From the NCBI GenBank assembly GCA_016795425.1, contig JAEUHG010000134.1, positions 1 through 64,000 on the forward strand: a DNA stretch of 64,000 nucleotides. Direction: 5' to 3'. Source of the stretch: Verrucomicrobiales bacterium. Lineage in GTDB: Bacteria; Verrucomicrobiota; Verrucomicrobiia; Limisphaerales; CAIMTB01. Within the stretch, counting starts at the first letter, position 1. The number at the start of each line of letters is the position of its first letter. This document shows, piece by piece, positions 1-9,701 of the stretch. The notes under the pieces were generated by a model. The model was not told the origin of the DNA and searched no databases. It saw only the letters and a list, made by a program, of their open reading frames with translations. Made by a program: the position numbers and the translations under genes.

Positions 1-1
1 G

Positions 2-373
2 ACCCTGCGCTGCGGTCCACATCTGCTCGTTCATGGTGACGAGTTTCGACCCCGGGATCTCGAAGCGGAACTCGATCCCACGGGTTGGCTCATTTACGGC
101 CACGAACACCCGGCCATCAGCGTCGGCGATGGCGTGACCACCCAACTCAAAGTCCCTTGCTTTCTGGCCGGCCATCGACGCCTGGTCCTGCCCGCCTTTT
201 CACGATGGTCGGCCGGCCAGGTCTTCGGCAGTCAGGACCTTCTGTCCGCCCTGACCCAACCCCGCGACTTCCATAGTGCCATCGCCATCCTGGGTGACCA
301 TCTCCTCCCCATGCCCCTCCGCAGGGGCGACAGCATGAGAGAATCGCCAGGGGCCGCGATGCTCGGTGCTTGA
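2..373 (+). CDS. Metallophosphoesterase, PdeM-like (C-terminal part)
   Basis: This gene enters from the left edge, so only its last 123 codons are seen. The frame reads through a GHEHP motif (near 95-109), the metal-binding Gly-His-x-His signature of calcineurin-like phosphoesterases. A KVPCFLAGHRRLVLPAFS stretch follows, typical of the ligase-associated PdeM group of putative DNA-repair endonucleases, where the tail after the GHxH motif closes the fold. The metal ligands of the N-terminal half lie outside the window. The frame ends at a TGA at 371-373. PdeM proteins are usually encoded beside a helicase and an ATP-dependent ligase, which would have to lie to the left. The family call is good; the exact substrate is inference. 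Confidence 0.72.
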   Translation, partial: TLRCGPHLLVHGDEFRPRDLEAELDPTGWLIYGHEHPAISVGDGVTTQLKVPCFLAGHRRLVLPAFSRWSAGQVFGSQDLLSALTQPRDFHSAIAILGDHLLPMPLRRGDSMRESPGAAMLGA

Positions 374-729
374 GCGGAGGCTGCGGCCCCGGCGGCTTCC
401 CAAACGCTACGCCGTTCAGCGTTTCGACTCTAACGTACCAATTCTCGATACTTGCCAAATCGAGGTGCCCGGATTAACGGTGCCAGCGAAATGCAACGGG
501 AGGGCTCCTCGACGGCTTTCTATGGTTTGGTGCGTCACCACGCCTTAAGCCCGACCACGGATTCGCCGATGGCCGCCATCGTGCCTCTTCCCAAGTCGAA
601 CACGTCCTCTTCCTTTCCGCACTGCCTCAGGCACAGGAATGGTACTCGCCGCTAAATCACTCCAGCGCCCGCCCTTTCCGCGCCAATTCTTTCAACCCGA
701 CAACTCCGGACCGGTCGGCCACCCACGAC
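374..729. other. Intergenic region, no gene seen
   Basis: No convincing reading frame lies in these 356 bases; short open frames on both strands lack recognisable motifs. A small hairpin at 403-423 (AACGCT/AGCGTT arms, 9-base loop) sits 30 bases after the phosphoesterase stop and could help end transcription, but it has no T-run. The promoter of the following DUF1800 gene must lie here; I see no strong consensus boxes. Confidence 0.5.
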
Positions 730-3700
730 ATGTCCGCTCCTGGACGACGTATGACCAACCCAAATTCACCGACCATTCCCGCGATCGCACCGACGCTTCC
801 TGCCTCACCACCCGCGTCCGCCCCTTCCCGGACCTGTCCGACCGCCAGGATTCTCGGCGGTTGGTTGGTCGCCTCCCTCGTTTTGGGAGCCGCCATTCCC
901 TTGGCCGCCCAAAGCCCATCCATCACCTCGATCCTCCGTCAGAACAATGCTTTGGTGATTTCCGTAGATGCCCCCGCCGGATTCCGCCATGCAGTGCTTG
1001 AGTCCGGTGGCGAAATCCTCCAGGCAAACCGCGAATCCCTCGCCGCGGGTGGCCTCGACGGACGCAGCGGCCTCATCACCTTCACCGTCCCCAATCCTCA
1101 AGCCACCCGTTTCCTTCGCATTCGTCTCGGCGCCGATGCCGCCATTCCTGCCGCCACCTACACCGGTTCCCAGCACTTTTCGGTCGACTACAGCGGCGGC
1201 TCATTCGGCCCCCTGACTCAAACCGAGAAAACCGGCCACCTCCTCAACCGCATCGCTTACGGTCCATCCCTGGAGGACCTGCAATCCATCCAAACCCTCG
1301 GGCTGACCGCCTTCCTCGAACAGCAATTGGCGCCGTCTGCCGTCGACGAGTCCAGCAACACCAATCTGAACTCGCGCGTCGAGGCGCTCTTTTCACTGCA
1401 TCAACCCAGCGAGGAGAAGCACCTGATCAACACCGGTGACACCTGGCGATACTTCAAAGGCACACAGGCCCCGCCCGCCGCCTGGAAGGATCTCGGTTTT
1501 GCCGACAGCGCCTGGCTCGCAGGCCCCACCGGTATCGGCTATGGTGACGAGGACGATGCCACCATCCTGGCGGACATGCGCCAAGCCGGCGCCAATGCCG
1601 GTTACCTTGCCGTCTTCCTCCGCAAGTCCTTCACGCTCGATTCCCCGGCTGACATCGATGGCTTGATCCTGCGTTTCGATTTCGACGACGGCTTCGTCGC
1701 CTATCTCAACGGCACGGAAATCGCCCGCGAAAATGTCGCCGGCAATCCTCCGGCCTTCAACTCCGAGGCCACTGGCGATCGCGAGGCCGGCTCACCCACC
1801 GATTACGACGTTTCCGTCAGCAAATCTCTGCTGCGCCCCGGAGAAAATGTGCTGGCCATCGAAGTCCACAATGTCTCGCTCACCAGTAGCGATCTCAGCG
1901 CCATCCCTCAATTGCTCTCCCGCAAACTCCTGCCCATCCCGGCCCAGAAACGCATCCATGGCATCGAGGCGCTGCAACACCTCGTCCATGTCCGCGGCAT
2001 CTACTCGCGCCGACAACTGCAGGCTGTCCTCGGCGAATTCTGGGAGAACCACTTCACCACCGACTACGACAAAGTCGCCGAGTACTTCGCCGAACTGCGG
2101 AATTCCGACGCCCGCGTGGCCATGACCCCCGACCAGGCCGATGCGGAGGCGGCCCAGGCCGAATACACCGAATATCAGTTCTTCTATGACAACGCGCTCG
2201 GTAACTTTGGCGACCTCCTGCTCTACAGCGCCACCAGCCCCGCCCAACTCATCTATCTGGACAACGTCCTGAACGTCAAAGGCGCCGCCAACGAAAACTA
2301 CGCCCGCGAAATCCTCGAACTCTTCGCCTTCGGGGTCGATAATCGCTACACCCAAACCGACATCGAACAGCTCGCCCGCTGTTTTACCGGTTGGACCATC
2401 CGGAAAGTCTGGCCCCAGGACCACAAAGCCTTCCCCGCCTCTGCCCGAACCCCACCCACCGACTCCAGCGTCCAGTTTCAGGACGATGCGGTCCTCGATC
2501 TCGGCGCCGGTTGGAAATACTTCAAGGGCACCCGCGAACCCTCTCCAGGTGCCAACGGCACGGCCACCACGGACTGGACCAACCCTGATTTCAACGACAG
2601 CACCTGGACGACCGGAGCCACCGGTGTCGGCTATGGAGACAACGACGACGCCACGCTCCTCGCCGACATGCGAAACAGCTACGTCTCGGTCTACTTGCGT
2701 CGCGAGTTCACCGTCGCCGATCCCGAAGCTCTTTCGAATCTCCTGCTGTCGGTCGACTACGACGATGGATTCGTCGCCTACCTGAACGGTACGGAGATCG
2801 CTCGCAGCGAAACCATGCAGGACACGGGCACTCCCCCACCCTTCAACCGCGATGCCAATGGAAGCCACGAGGCCGGTGAACAGTTCGAATCCTACAGCCT
2901 CGCGGAGTTCCGCAGCCTGCTCAAACCGGCCCCTCAAAAGAATGTCCTCGCGATCCAGGCCCATAACATCTCGGTCGACAGCTCCGACCTCTCCATTCTC
3001 CCGCGCCTGGTTCACCGACGGCTTCTCCCGGGCAGTATCGAGAACGGCGACGCCACGGGCGTTTGGACCTTCCGCTTCAATCCGGATCGCCACGACACCG
3101 GCGAGAAGATCCTCTTCGCCGGCACACCTTACGAAACTCGCATTCCGGCCGGGCGCACCGGCCTCGACGGACTCAAAGACGCCATCGATGTCATCGACTC
3201 GTTCGTGAATCATCCGTCGGTCAGCGAGTTCATCTGCCTCAAACTCATCAACAAGTTCGTTTCCGACGAAATCACGCTGCGCACGTACCACGACGGCACT
3301 GCACCGGCGGAGTTGCGCGCTCTGCTCGACGAGGCCATCGCGGCGTGGAAATCGACCCAGCCTGCCGGGAACATCGCCACGGTTCTTCGCGCCATCTTCA
3401 AACCCAACACACTCGACGGCCAGTTCTGGTCGCGAGCCACCTACCGCGCCAAGGTCAAGACGCCGGTCGAGTTCATCAACTCCAGCGCACGCGCCCTGCG
3501 CGCCAGCGTCGCGGGATCCAATCTTCCCGCTGAAAACGACGCCCTCGGCATGCACCTCTTCAACCGTGACGATCCCGATGGATGGTCCGAATCGGGCATC
3601 GACTGGATCGACACCGGCACGCTGCTCGCCCGCATCCAGTTTGCCCAGGACCTCCCCGGAAACCGCGTCAACAACGTGCGCTGGGATGTCGCCGCATGGA

Positions 3701-3927
3701 CCTCCGCCAACGGCCTCACCACCGCCGAGTCGATCGTCGATTACTTCAATCAACTTCTCTACCAGGGATCCATGTCCCCCTCCAATCGCGATCTCCTCAT
3801 CCGCTTCGCCACCACGGATGACAACGGGGCGCCACTCGCCCTCGATCCCCAGAAAAACGACTACGCAGCCCGGGTTCGCGAACTCGTCGGCCTCATCTTC
3901 TCCATGCCCCAGTGGCACTACCAATGA
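730..3927 (+). CDS. Secreted DUF1800 family protein with two inserted beta-sandwich domains
   Basis: DUF1800 proteins are secreted or periplasmic, have no settled biochemical function, and are almost always paired with a DUF1501 protein, as here. A hydrophobic export segment lies at residues 38-58, after a long basic N-terminus; a second ATG at 760 may be the real start. DUF1800 begins near residue 170 (HLLNRIAYGPS) and continues around 420-560 (ENYAREILELFAFG, ARCFTGWT) and 770-1065. It is interrupted twice, at about 238-400 and 595-761, by two copies of one module. Each copy starts W(R/K)YFKGT, then GYGD(E/N)DDAT, DDGFVAYLNGTEIAR and ends near NVLAI(E/Q)(V/A)HN. This is a galactose-binding-like fold common in large verrucomicrobial secreted proteins. 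The total of 1065 residues is about twice a plain DUF1800 protein because of the inserts. Confidence 0.9.
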   Translation: MSAPGRRMTNPNSPTIPAIAPTLPASPPASAPSRTCPTARILGGWLVASLVLGAAIPLAAQSPSITSILRQNNALVISVDAPAGFRHAVLESGGEILQANRESLAAGGLDGRSGLITFTVPNPQATRFLRIRLGADAAIPAATYTGSQHFSVDYSGGSFGPLTQTEKTGHLLNRIAYGPSLEDLQSIQTLGLTAFLEQQLAPSAVDESSNTNLNSRVEALFSLHQPSEEKHLINTGDTWRYFKGTQAPPAAWKDLGFADSAWLAGPTGIGYGDEDDATILADMRQAGANAGYLAVFLRKSFTLDSPADIDGLILRFDFDDGFVAYLNGTEIARENVAGNPPAFNSEATGDREAGSPTDYDVSVSKSLLRPGENVLAIEVHNVSLTSSDLSAIPQLLSRKLLPIPAQKRIHGIEALQHLVHVRGIYSRRQLQAVLGEFWENHFTTDYDKVAEYFAELRNSDARVAMTPDQADAEAAQAEYTEYQFFYDNALGNFGDLLLYSATSPAQLIYLDNVLNVKGAANENYAREILELFAFGVDNRYTQTDIEQLARCFTGWTIRKVWPQDHKAFPASARTPPTDSSVQFQDDAVLDLGAGWKYFKGTREPSPGANGTATTDWTNPDFNDSTWTTGATGVGYGDNDDATLLADMRNSYVSVYLRREFTVADPEALSNLLLSVDYDDGFVAYLNGTEIARSETMQDTGTPPPFNRDANGSHEAGEQFESYSLAEFRSLLKPAPQKNVLAIQAHNISVDSSDLSILPRLVHRRLLPGSIENGDATGVWTFRFNPDRHDTGEKILFAGTPYETRIPAGRTGLDGLKDAIDVIDSFVNHPSVSEFICLKLINKFVSDEITLRTYHDGTAPAELRALLDEAIAAWKSTQPAGNIATVLRAIFKPNTLDGQFWSRATYRAKVKTPVEFINSSARALRASVAGSNLPAENDALGMHLFNRDDPDGWSESGIDWIDTGTLLARIQFAQDLPGNRVNNVRWDVAAWTSANGLTTAESIVDYFNQLLYQGSMSPSNRDLLIRFATTDDNGAPLALDPQKNDYAARVRELVGLIFSMPQWHYQ

Positions 3928-3995
3928 GCCATCAAGCCGCCAAAAACTAGCGCCCAAGCCCCGCTGCCACGGACAACCCCAACCTCGCTCTCACC

Positions 3996-5369
3996 ATGTA
4001 CTTTTCACGCCGCGAATTCCTGAAAGCCAATGCCCTCGCCTGGGGCGCACTCGGCATCAATCTCTTCTCTCCAAGCCTCTTCCAGCGCCGACTGCTCGCC
4101 GCCGGGCTGCCCGCCGACAAGAAGCTGATCTTCATCTTCCAGAACGGTGGCAACGATGGCATCAACACCGTCATCCCTCGCGGAGACACTGCCTACAGCA
4201 CCGATTCCCGCCCCACGCTCTTCATTCCGCAGGCGCAAGCCATCGATACCGGCAACGGCTTCGCACAACTCCATCCCGCCCTCCAGCCCATGATGGAGAT
4301 CTACAACAAAACGTCCCTCAATGGACAGGAGGGCCCGGGCAATCTCGCCGTGCTTCATCGCATCGGCTACTCCGGGCAGTCGCGCTCCCATTTCGACAGC
4401 CAGCAGTACTGGCAGAACGGCGTTCCGGGCCAAGCCACCCTCGAGGAGGGTATGTTCTATCGGCACCTCAATCGCACACTCAACCTCGGTAGCGCCGAAA
4501 ACGCCTTCGTCGCCGCCGCCATCTCCAGTTCCCAGATGGTCGCCCTGAAGGGCGACAAACCGTTTCCCAATTTCAACCGGGCCACCGAATTCTCCTTCGC
4601 CGGAACCGCTACCAAGAACAGGAAGTTCCTCGGCTCCTTGCCCTCCAGTGCCGGCGGCCCCAACGGGGACGGCCTGATGGGGCTGTACGGCGGGCCTCAG
4701 GATTCCCCGGACAAGATCTACCGCCCCTTGGTCCATGAAACCGGGCAATTGCTCGGCTCCACCATGAACATCCTCCAGGGCGCCGTCGGCCAAGGCACCT
4801 ACACTCCCGCCAACGGCGCGGTGTACTCCAACGATTCCCTCGGCCGCAAACTCATGGAAGCCGCCATGCTCTTCAAGCGGACCCCCGTCAAAATCGTCGG
4901 TATGACCATCGGTGGTTGGGATACCCACACCGGCCAGGGCCAACTCACAGGAGGGCATCCTAATCTGCTCGGCCAACTCGCCCGCGGTTTCCAAGCGCTG
5001 TCGCGTGATCTCAGGGACCAATGGGACAAGGTACTCGTGGTTACCATGACCGAGTTCGGCCGGACCTCCGAGGAGAACGGCAGCCAGGGAACCGACCACG
5101 CCGAAGCCAGTGTCGTCTTCGTCGCCGGAGGAGGTGTGAAAGGGGGCGTCTATAACTGCGATGCCACCACCTGGAAGGCCAACGACATGTTCAGCCGCAG
5201 CGGTCGCTATCTCGAAAAGAAGACCGACTTTCGCGCTGTGTTCGGCGAGATCTTCACCAAACACTTCGGCGACGCTCCGGGCATTCTCGACGAAATCATC
5301 CCCGGCTACTCTGCCGCTGCCGCCAAGGATCCCAATGGGTTCAAGCAGCTCGGCTTCATCAACGGCTGA
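3996..5369 (+). CDS. DUF1501 family Tat-exported protein
   Basis: The 457-residue protein starts with a twin-arginine signal (SRREFLKANALAWGALGINL), so it is exported folded, probably with a cofactor or metal. The DUF1501 domain, related to the alkaline phosphatase/sulfatase fold, fills the rest; FQNGGNDGINTV near 46, GGWDTHTGQ near 308 and TEFGRTSEENGSQGTDHAEA near 350 are family landmarks. It lies 68 bases after the DUF1800 gene, and the pair is a standard partnership in Planctomycetota, Verrucomicrobiota and Proteobacteria. Its last 11 bases overlap the end of the convergent sulfatase gene. The molecular function is not established. Confidence 0.9.
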   Translation: MYFSRREFLKANALAWGALGINLFSPSLFQRRLLAAGLPADKKLIFIFQNGGNDGINTVIPRGDTAYSTDSRPTLFIPQAQAIDTGNGFAQLHPALQPMMEIYNKTSLNGQEGPGNLAVLHRIGYSGQSRSHFDSQQYWQNGVPGQATLEEGMFYRHLNRTLNLGSAENAFVAAAISSSQMVALKGDKPFPNFNRATEFSFAGTATKNRKFLGSLPSSAGGPNGDGLMGLYGGPQDSPDKIYRPLVHETGQLLGSTMNILQGAVGQGTYTPANGAVYSNDSLGRKLMEAAMLFKRTPVKIVGMTIGGWDTHTGQGQLTGGHPNLLGQLARGFQALSRDLRDQWDKVLVVTMTEFGRTSEENGSQGTDHAEASVVFVAGGGVKGGVYNCDATTWKANDMFSRSGRYLEKKTDFRAVFGEIFTKHFGDAPGILDEIIPGYSAAAAKDPNGFKQLGFING

Positions 5370-6882
5370 TCGGCGCCTGGGCCCCCACCTGTCGCCGCCA
5401 TTCCTCCAACTGTCGCGCCAGCGCTGCCGTGCGCGCTGGCTCCATGCCGCTGAGGTCGATCGACTCCCCGGGATCCGCCGCCAAATGATACAGCTCGCGT
5501 CGCCCGTCCTCGAAGTACTCCAGCAGCTTCCATCCCTCCGAAATCACCGCTCCCACCGGCGTCGTGGTGGTGTAGTAGTGCGGAAAATGAAAGTATAGGG
5601 AGTCCCGGGATAACCGTGTGCCGGGAGTCTTCAATACCGGCCACAGGCTCACCCCGTCCCTCCCTCCTCCGGCGTTCACTCCCGCCACCGCCAATAGGGT
5701 TGGATACAAATCCATGCTGATCACCGGTTCGTCGCAGATCGTTCCCGACGGTATCACCCCAGGTAACCGCATCATCAACGGCACCCTTATCCCACCTTCG
5801 TACAACGATCCCTTCCCCGATCTCAGCGGATGATTGTCGGTCACCGCCTGGCCGCGAAATTGGTTCGTGTACCCGCCGTTGTCTGACGCGAAGATCACCA
5901 GAGTCCGATCGACCAATCGACGCCTTTTCAGCTTCTCCAACACGCGCCCCACACTCCTGTCCAAAGACTCCACCATCGCCGCGTAAGCCGCGTTCTGATG
6001 GCGGAATCCGGGGCGAATGCGCGACTGACAGGACGCAACAGCCTTCGGCTCGGCCTCGATCGGTGTATGCGGCGAATGATGCCAAAGATTTAAGAAAAAT
6101 GGCCGCTCCCCTGCCTCGTCGATGAGTCGCAGCGCTTCGTCCGTCAATCGGTCCGTCAAGTACTCCCCTTCCTTCCCAATCCCCAACCCCGGCACATACC
6201 GAAACTCCCGGGACTGCCCCGACGGTCCCCGGTACGGGTGGAAGTAAGTCGCCGGCGCTCCCCAATGGGTTGCCCCCACCGCCACGTCGAATCCGTGGGC
6301 CTCCGGGTAGTTCGCCGCGTCGCCCAAATGCCACTTCCCGACGTGCAGGGTGAGGTATCCCACCGACTTCAAAGCCTCCGCCACCGTCGCCTCGCTCGCC
6401 GGCAAATCATGAATCGTCTCCGGAGGCGCGAGGCGCCGGCCAGGACGTGACGCCTCCGACGTCCGACCCAACGATTGCTCACGCCAGGTTGTCATGTGCA
6501 GCCGCGCCGCGTGCTTGCCCGTCAGAATCGCCGCGCGTGTGGGTGAGCACAGCGACATCGCGTACGCCCGCGTAAACCGCAGGCCTTCGCCTGCCAACCG
6601 ATCCAAGTTCGGCGTTCGATGCAGGTCGGCGCCGTAACAACCGAGGTCACTCCACCCGAGGTCATCCGCCAAGATCAGAACAATGTTTGGCGGGCGCGAG
6701 ACCACCGACTTGGCCGCCGCCACATCCAAACCCAGGACCATCCACGCTACGACCAGCCCCAGCCACCACCTTCCGATCCACCAGCCTTCCCCGTCACTTC
6801 CCGCAGCCGGCGCCCTATCTTCCCCTTTCTCAGTCTTCCTCCTCAGCCGGAGAGCTGGCCCATCCCACCTGTCTTGGTTCAT
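5359..6882 (-). CDS. Secreted sulfatase (formylglycine type)
   Basis: Sulfatases hydrolyse sulfate esters, here probably on an external polysaccharide. The active-site motif CSPTRAAILTGK begins at Cys112, which a formylglycine-generating enzyme would convert. The metal ligands Asp73-Asp74 lie in ILADDLGWSDLGCYG, and HVGKWHLG and ASDNGGY supply further family signatures. A long basic leader precedes a membrane-spanning or signal segment at 37-57, so the protein is exported. The start at 6882 is ATG; an internal ATG at residue 48 is too late to keep the whole signal. The gene is 114 bases downstream of the DapA-family gene in the same direction and converges with the DUF1501 gene. The length of 507 residues is normal for the arylsulfatase A-like family. 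Confidence 0.92.
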   Translation of the reverse strand: MNQDRWDGPALRLRRKTEKGEDRAPAAGSDGEGWWIGRWWLGLVVAWMVLGLDVAAAKSVVSRPPNIVLILADDLGWSDLGCYGADLHRTPNLDRLAGEGLRFTRAYAMSLCSPTRAAILTGKHAARLHMTTWREQSLGRTSEASRPGRRLAPPETIHDLPASEATVAEALKSVGYLTLHVGKWHLGDAANYPEAHGFDVAVGATHWGAPATYFHPYRGPSGQSREFRYVPGLGIGKEGEYLTDRLTDEALRLIDEAGERPFFLNLWHHSPHTPIEAEPKAVASCQSRIRPGFRHQNAAYAAMVESLDRSVGRVLEKLKRRRLVDRTLVIFASDNGGYTNQFRGQAVTDNHPLRSGKGSLYEGGIRVPLMMRLPGVIPSGTICDEPVISMDLYPTLLAVAGVNAGGGRDGVSLWPVLKTPGTRLSRDSLYFHFPHYYTTTTPVGAVISEGWKLLEYFEDGRRELYHLAADPGESIDLSGMEPARTAALARQLEEWRRQVGAQAPISR

Positions 6883-6996
6883 GGGCCCAATTCGCCATGC
6901 CGCCGCCGCATTGGCAACCCATGAAACTCCCGACGCTTACCTGTTGCAGGGCCTCTCATGGTCTGGTTCCACCGCGAAGGACACCGGCGCCCGACC

Positions 6997-7926
6997 TCAC
7001 GATTCGTCGGCCAGGTTCCTAGCCGCCATTCCCACGCGCTCCAGTTGCTCAGGGTCCAGTGCCGACAGGAACGGACACAATGGCCCGGTCTCCGCCACCC
7101 CCGACAACGAAACCGCGTGGTGCAGAACTTTCGCCGGATTCCAAGCGTCCCTGAGGTCCTCGAGAACAAGAAATTTCTCCCGCACCGCTTCGGCTTTGTC
7201 CCATAGCCCCTCCATTGCCAGGCAATAGAGTCGTTGCGTCAGTGTCGGAGCCACGCATCCGCTCCCCGTCGTGTACCCCGGCAGCCCCCACCGCTGCAGA
7301 TGAACCACCGCGGGTCGTTCGCCGATCCCGCTGGCCACCCGCGACCGATCCACTCTCGACAATAACCGTTCAAGGTAGGGATCCACCCGCGGATCCTCGC
7401 GCACGACCGCGTATTTGATGCCGACGCAGATCCCTTCCTCCAACAACCGCCCCGCCAATTCCACTCCCTGCTGACGGTCCGGCCCCAGCGTGTCCTCGGC
7501 TTTGAGGTAAAGAATGACCGGGGTGGCTGATGCCTCGGCGAATTCCCGAATGCCACGACCCAACCCGGCGGCATCCCGCGGGTCGGCACAAGGAAGGAGC
7601 ATCACCGCCGGAAACCGTCGCGCCCGAAGCAACGAGGCCTGGTCCATCAACCGGCCGTAACTCGGACCCGCCGACGGCAACACCCACCAGTCATCCGGCA
7701 ATCCCGTCATCCAATCCAACGCCGCCGCGTAGTCATGGAGGGTCACATGATAAAAGAATGCGTTGCCGCCAAACATGAACCGCGTGATGCCGGCCGCGTT
7801 CAAGTGACGTACCAAACGGTCGGCCTCGCCGAAATTCGGAGTGCGCGAAGGATCGTCGTGGCGCGGCAATGGCGGCACCGCAATCACCCCTCTGAAATCC
7901 TCGGGACCCACGGGCGTGCGCTTCAT
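6997..7926 (-). CDS. DapA-family (DHDPS/KDG aldolase-like) lyase
   Basis: The protein has 309 residues and the class I pyruvate-aldolase TIM barrel. GIKYAV carries the likely Schiff-base Lys171, and the ILYLK segment carries the catalytic Tyr140 of the family. The usual GTTGE loop is replaced by GGNAFFYH near 53-60, which argues against true dihydrodipicolinate synthase. Its gene starts 12 bases after the IlvD/EDD-family dehydratase, so the likely substrate is a 2-keto-3-deoxy sugar acid. It would then act either as an aldolase giving pyruvate plus an aldehyde, or as a 2-keto-3-deoxyarabonate-type dehydratase. Family membership is clear; the reaction is inferred from context. Confidence 0.85.
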   Translation of the reverse strand: MKRTPVGPEDFRGVIAVPPLPRHDDPSRTPNFGEADRLVRHLNAAGITRFMFGGNAFFYHVTLHDYAAALDWMTGLPDDWWVLPSAGPSYGRLMDQASLLRARRFPAVMLLPCADPRDAAGLGRGIREFAEASATPVILYLKAEDTLGPDRQQGVELAGRLLEEGICVGIKYAVVREDPRVDPYLERLLSRVDRSRVASGIGERPAVVHLQRWGLPGYTTGSGCVAPTLTQRLYCLAMEGLWDKAEAVREKFLVLEDLRDAWNPAKVLHHAVSLSGVAETGPLCPFLSALDPEQLERVGMAARNLADES

Positions 7927-7938
7927 CGGTCGTTGGGT

Positions 7939-9660
7939 TTAATGGATCTCAGGCTCCGGCGTCGACCCTTGTCCACCAAGGAATCGGAAGTCACAACCCT
8001 CGTCCGCCTGGGTCACTTCGCGATGCGCCAACAGTCCATAGCCGCGAACAAACCGTGGCGGCGCCGGTTTCCACGACGCGCGTCGACGCGCCGCTTCCTC
8101 CTCCGAAACGTGCCAGTGAATCCGGCGCTCGGGCACGTTGACTTCGATCTCATCGCCCTCACGCACCAATGCCAACGGCCCGCCCACCGCCGATTCCGGA
8201 GCGACATGCAACACACACGCGCCATAGGCCGTCCCGCTCATGCGGGCATCCGAAATCCTCAGCATGTCGCGTACGCCCTGCTTCAAGAGCTTCTTTGGGA
8301 TCGGCAACATGCCCCATTCGGGCATGCCCGGTCCACCCACCGGCCCGGCATTCTTCAGAACCAACACCGAGTCCGCCGTCACTTCGAGATCGTCAGCGTG
8401 GATGCGGCGCTTGAGATCCGAGTAATCCTCGAACACCACTGCCTTGCCCCGGTGCACGCACCATCGCGGCTCCGCCGCCGTGTGCTTCATCACACAGCCC
8501 TGCGGCGCCAGATTCCCGCGCAGCACCGCGACCCCGCCTTCCGTCGCCAAAGGTTTGTCGCGCGGCCGGATCACCGCCGGATTCAAGGGAGGCAAGGTCT
8601 CAGCCATCACCCACTCTTCCAAGGTGGTCCCCCCGACTCCACGAGCTTCGGCGCACAGCAAATCTCGAATCTCGCGCAAAAGCACCCGGACCCCGCCCGC
8701 GTCATGAAAATCCTCCATCAGGAACTCCCCGGTCGGGCGCAGATTCAGCAGCAGCGGCACCTTTCGCGAAATCCGATCGAAGTCATCCAGGGTCAATGCC
8801 ACCCCCGCTCGCCGCGCCATGGCCAGCAAATGCACCACGGCGTTGGTGGAACCACCGATGGCCATCAAGGTCGTCACCGCGTTCTCGAAGGTGGCACGGG
8901 ATACCAGTTTCGAAGGTCGCAGATCCTCACGCACCAACTCCACCGCGCGCCGCCCACAAGCCACCGCCATGCGTGCATGCGCCGAGTGCACCGCCGGGAT
9001 GGTCGACGCGCCCGGCAAGGTAAACCCCATCACATCCGCCAGCACCGCCATCGTCGACGCCGTGCCCATGGTCATGCATGTGCCCGGCGACCGTGCGATG
9101 CCGTCCTCCAATTCCTCCCAGGCCGTGTCATCCAGGTTCCCGGCGCAGCGTTCGTTCCAGTATTTCCACACATCGCTTCCGCTCCCCAGCACCTGGTCGC
9201 GCCAGCGCCCTTTCAGCATGGGACCCGCCGGCAGGAACACACACGGCAGGTCCATGGAGAAAGCCCCCATCAGCAAGGCCGGGACTGTCTTGTCACAACC
9301 GCCCATCAGCACCGCGCCATCCACGGGATGACAGCGCAGGACCTCCTCCGCCTCCATCGCCAGGAGATTCCGGTAAAACATCGTCGTGGGCTTCATCAGC
9401 ATTTCGCCCAACGACATCACCGGCAGTTCCACCGGGAATCCGCCCGCCTGCCACACCCCGCGCTTCACCTCCTCGGCTCTCTCCCGGAAGTGAGTATGGC
9501 AGGTATTGAGATCACTCCACGTGTTCAGGATCGCAATGACCGGGCGCCCGGTGAACTCACTGCGATCATACCCCATCTGCTTCGCCCGCGACCGATGGCC
9601 GAAGCTGCGAAGGTCATCCGGACCGAACCATCGGTGGCTGCGAAGTTGATCTGGTCTCAT
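7939..9660 (-). CDS. IlvD/EDD-family sugar-acid dehydratase
   Basis: Members dehydrate 2,3-dihydroxy acids or aldonic acids with an iron-sulfur cluster and Mg2+. The three cluster cysteines are visible as Cys54 (LNTCHTHF), Cys122 (MGGCDKTVPA) and Cys195 (SPGTCMTMGT); Lys124 is the usual metal-site lysine. The 573-residue length and LNTCHTHFRE segment fit the arabonate/xylonate/galactonate dehydratase branch better than biosynthetic IlvD. I start it at the ATG at 9660, with GAGG upstream. The open frame can extend to a TTG at 9705 that overlaps the upstream stop, but the extra 15 residues are not family-like. With the DapA-like gene just downstream it forms the first two steps of a non-phosphorylating sugar-acid pathway. 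Confidence 0.9.
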   Translation of the reverse strand: MRPDQLRSHRWFGPDDLRSFGHRSRAKQMGYDRSEFTGRPVIAILNTWSDLNTCHTHFRERAEEVKRGVWQAGGFPVELPVMSLGEMLMKPTTMFYRNLLAMEAEEVLRCHPVDGAVLMGGCDKTVPALLMGAFSMDLPCVFLPAGPMLKGRWRDQVLGSGSDVWKYWNERCAGNLDDTAWEELEDGIARSPGTCMTMGTASTMAVLADVMGFTLPGASTIPAVHSAHARMAVACGRRAVELVREDLRPSKLVSRATFENAVTTLMAIGGSTNAVVHLLAMARRAGVALTLDDFDRISRKVPLLLNLRPTGEFLMEDFHDAGGVRVLLREIRDLLCAEARGVGGTTLEEWVMAETLPPLNPAVIRPRDKPLATEGGVAVLRGNLAPQGCVMKHTAAEPRWCVHRGKAVVFEDYSDLKRRIHADDLEVTADSVLVLKNAGPVGGPGMPEWGMLPIPKKLLKQGVRDMLRISDARMSGTAYGACVLHVAPESAVGGPLALVREGDEIEVNVPERRIHWHVSEEEAARRRASWKPAPPRFVRGYGLLAHREVTQADEGCDFRFLGGQGSTPEPEIH

Positions 9661-9701
9661 CGGCTTGGGCTTCCCTCGGCGCGCCCGCACCGACGCGGAG
9701 T

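Noticed and set aside
1792..3957. Long minus-strand open frame opposite the DUF1800 gene
   Set aside because: It mirrors the codon pattern of a GC-rich gene on the plus strand; the plus-strand product has clear family motifs and the minus-strand product has none.
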